NCBI GenBank assembly: GCA_030670165.1
Contig: DAOVCF010000116.1
Location: 1-6,361 of the forward strand
Source of the DNA: Candidatus Stahliibacteriota bacterium
GTDB lineage: Bacteria > Hydrothermota > Tepidihabitantia > B3-TA06
Length of the DNA: 6,361 bases
Reading direction: 5' to 3'
The notes under the pieces were generated by a model. That model saw only the letters and a list, made by a program, of their open reading frames with translations, did no database searches and was not told the DNA's origin. Numbering within the stretch: the first letter of the stretch is position 1; the number at the start of each line of letters is the position of its first letter. This document shows positions 5,511 through 6,361 of this stretch, piece after piece. Position numbers and translations under genes: made by a program.

Positions 5511-6361
5511 AGATATCGGTGAGCAGGGGTTTCTCGATCGGCTCCCAGAATGGCTTAAGACCCGAAACCCACGCATAAAGGTCGGGATAGGCGACGATGC
5601 CCTGGTTATTGCCGACGGGACGGTTGTTACGTCAGATTCTTACGTGGAGGGCGTTCATTTCTCAAGGCGATATTTCTCGCCAGAAGACATAGGCTTCAAA
5701 TCAGCCGCGGCAACGCTTTCCGATCTCGCAGGCATGGGTGCGGAGCCTTTATGCCTTCTCGTGAATCTGTTTGCCCCATCCGAACTTGAGGTTGATTTTG
5801 CCAAGAAGCTTTATCAAGGTATGGAAGAGATAGCAGGTTTCCTGGGAGCGGAGATTGCAGGCGGGGATACGGTGTCCTCGGATAGGCTTATATTGAGTCT
5901 TACCGCCGTCGGAAAGGCTCTAGCTCCCCTGCTTCGCTCAGGCGCGAGCCCAGGCGATTTGCTTTACTACTCCGGATTCCCAGGCCTTTCAGCGGTCGGA
6001 CAACAGGCTTTGCGTAAGGACCTAAAAGGATTCAAGGAGTCCAAGGCCAGACATCTTAGGCCCCAGCCGCGCATCGCCCTGGGTCTGGCACTACAGGAAA
6101 AGGCCTCGGCGTGTATGGACGTGTCCGACGGCCTCTCAACCGACGCAGGACGCCTGGCCAAGGCAAGCGGGGTCAAGCTGATCATCGAGCATGATCGCCT
6201 ACCGCGCCACCCGGAAGTCATGGACTTTGCCGAACAGCATGGCGGGCACTGGGATTCGCTTGTCCTCAATGGGGGAGAGGACTACGAATTGCTCTTTACT
6301 GCGCCTGCTGAACTCCCCGATCGTATCGCCGGACTGCCCATCCATTGCATCGGCCGCATCG
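5497..6361 (+). CDS. thiL: Thiamine-monophosphate kinase ThiL (3' end outside window)
   Basis: ThiL phosphorylates thiamine monophosphate with ATP to make thiamine diphosphate, the active cofactor. The frame gives 288 residues before the right edge, against about 310-330 for full ThiL. Motifs of the PurM-like fold appear in order: VGIGDDA (29-35), TSDSYVEGVHF (45-55, metal-binding Asp47), LSDLAGMGAEP (74-84), GGDT (122-125), LRSGASPGD (146-154), RHLRPQPRI (185-193), DVSDGLSTD (208-216) and NGGEDYELLFT (258-268). The edge falls in IHCIGRI, matching the CIG segment near the family's C-terminal end, so roughly 20-40 residues are missing. The ATG at 5497 overlaps the mcsB stop by 14 bp; no strong ribosome-binding site is seen, so coupling to mcsB is likely. 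No TPP riboswitch is visible, and expression probably depends on the upstream operon promoter. Confidence 0.96.
   Translation, partial: MSRLEDIGEQGFLDRLPEWLKTRNPRIKVGIGDDALVIADGTVVTSDSYVEGVHFSRRYFSPEDIGFKSAAATLSDLAGMGAEPLCLLVNLFAPSELEVDFAKKLYQGMEEIAGFLGAEIAGGDTVSSDRLILSLTAVGKALAPLLRSGASPGDLLYYSGFPGLSAVGQQALRKDLKGFKESKARHLRPQPRIALGLALQEKASACMDVSDGLSTDAGRLAKASGVKLIIEHDRLPRHPEVMDFAEQHGGHWDSLVLNGGEDYELLFTAPAELPDRIAGLPIHCIGRI

Overview
The window looks like chromosomal DNA from an uncultured, diderm (outer-membrane-bearing) bacterium. The evidence for two membranes is a LolC/E-type permease with its LolD ATPase. A McsA/McsB protein-arginine phosphorylation pair, best known from Firmicutes, sits directly downstream. 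Together with moderate GC (roughly 50-55% in the main gene block), this suggests a deep-branching or candidate-phylum lineage, perhaps WOR-3-like. That placement is a low-confidence guess from gene content, not a taxonomic result.

Layout: (1) Bases 2-274 are the 3' end of an AT-rich gene for a TPR protein. (2) Bases 275-497 are non-coding. They hold a possible branched RNA/DNA fold (338-394) and, at the 3' end, a sigma70-like promoter placed so close to lysS that a leaderless transcript is predicted. (3) From 498 to the right edge runs a compact plus-strand gene train: lysS, lolC/E-type permease, lolD, mcsA, mcsB and thiL (cut by the edge). Every junction overlaps (about 4, 8, 1, 41 and 14 bp), so the set is very probably one translationally coupled operon.

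Functionally the operon mixes protein synthesis (lysyl-tRNA synthetase), lipoprotein sorting to the outer membrane (LolC/E plus LolD), protein quality control (McsA adaptor/activator and McsB arginine kinase) and thiamine diphosphate synthesis (ThiL). The first and last are housekeeping enzymes. LolCD and McsAB each form a natural pair. No ctsR or clpC, the usual partners of mcsAB, is present here.

The most unusual sequence is inside lysS. About 46 extra residues interrupt the N-terminal anticodon-binding OB fold. The inserted DNA carries 9-bp tandem repeats, a perfect 13-bp-arm palindrome (789-818), a 10-bp direct repeat on either side of it and a second imperfect hairpin (871-897), all in frame. 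It resembles in design the palindromic elements that insert in-frame into Rickettsia genes. Homology to those is not claimed. No tRNA, rRNA, CRISPR array or transposase gene was seen.
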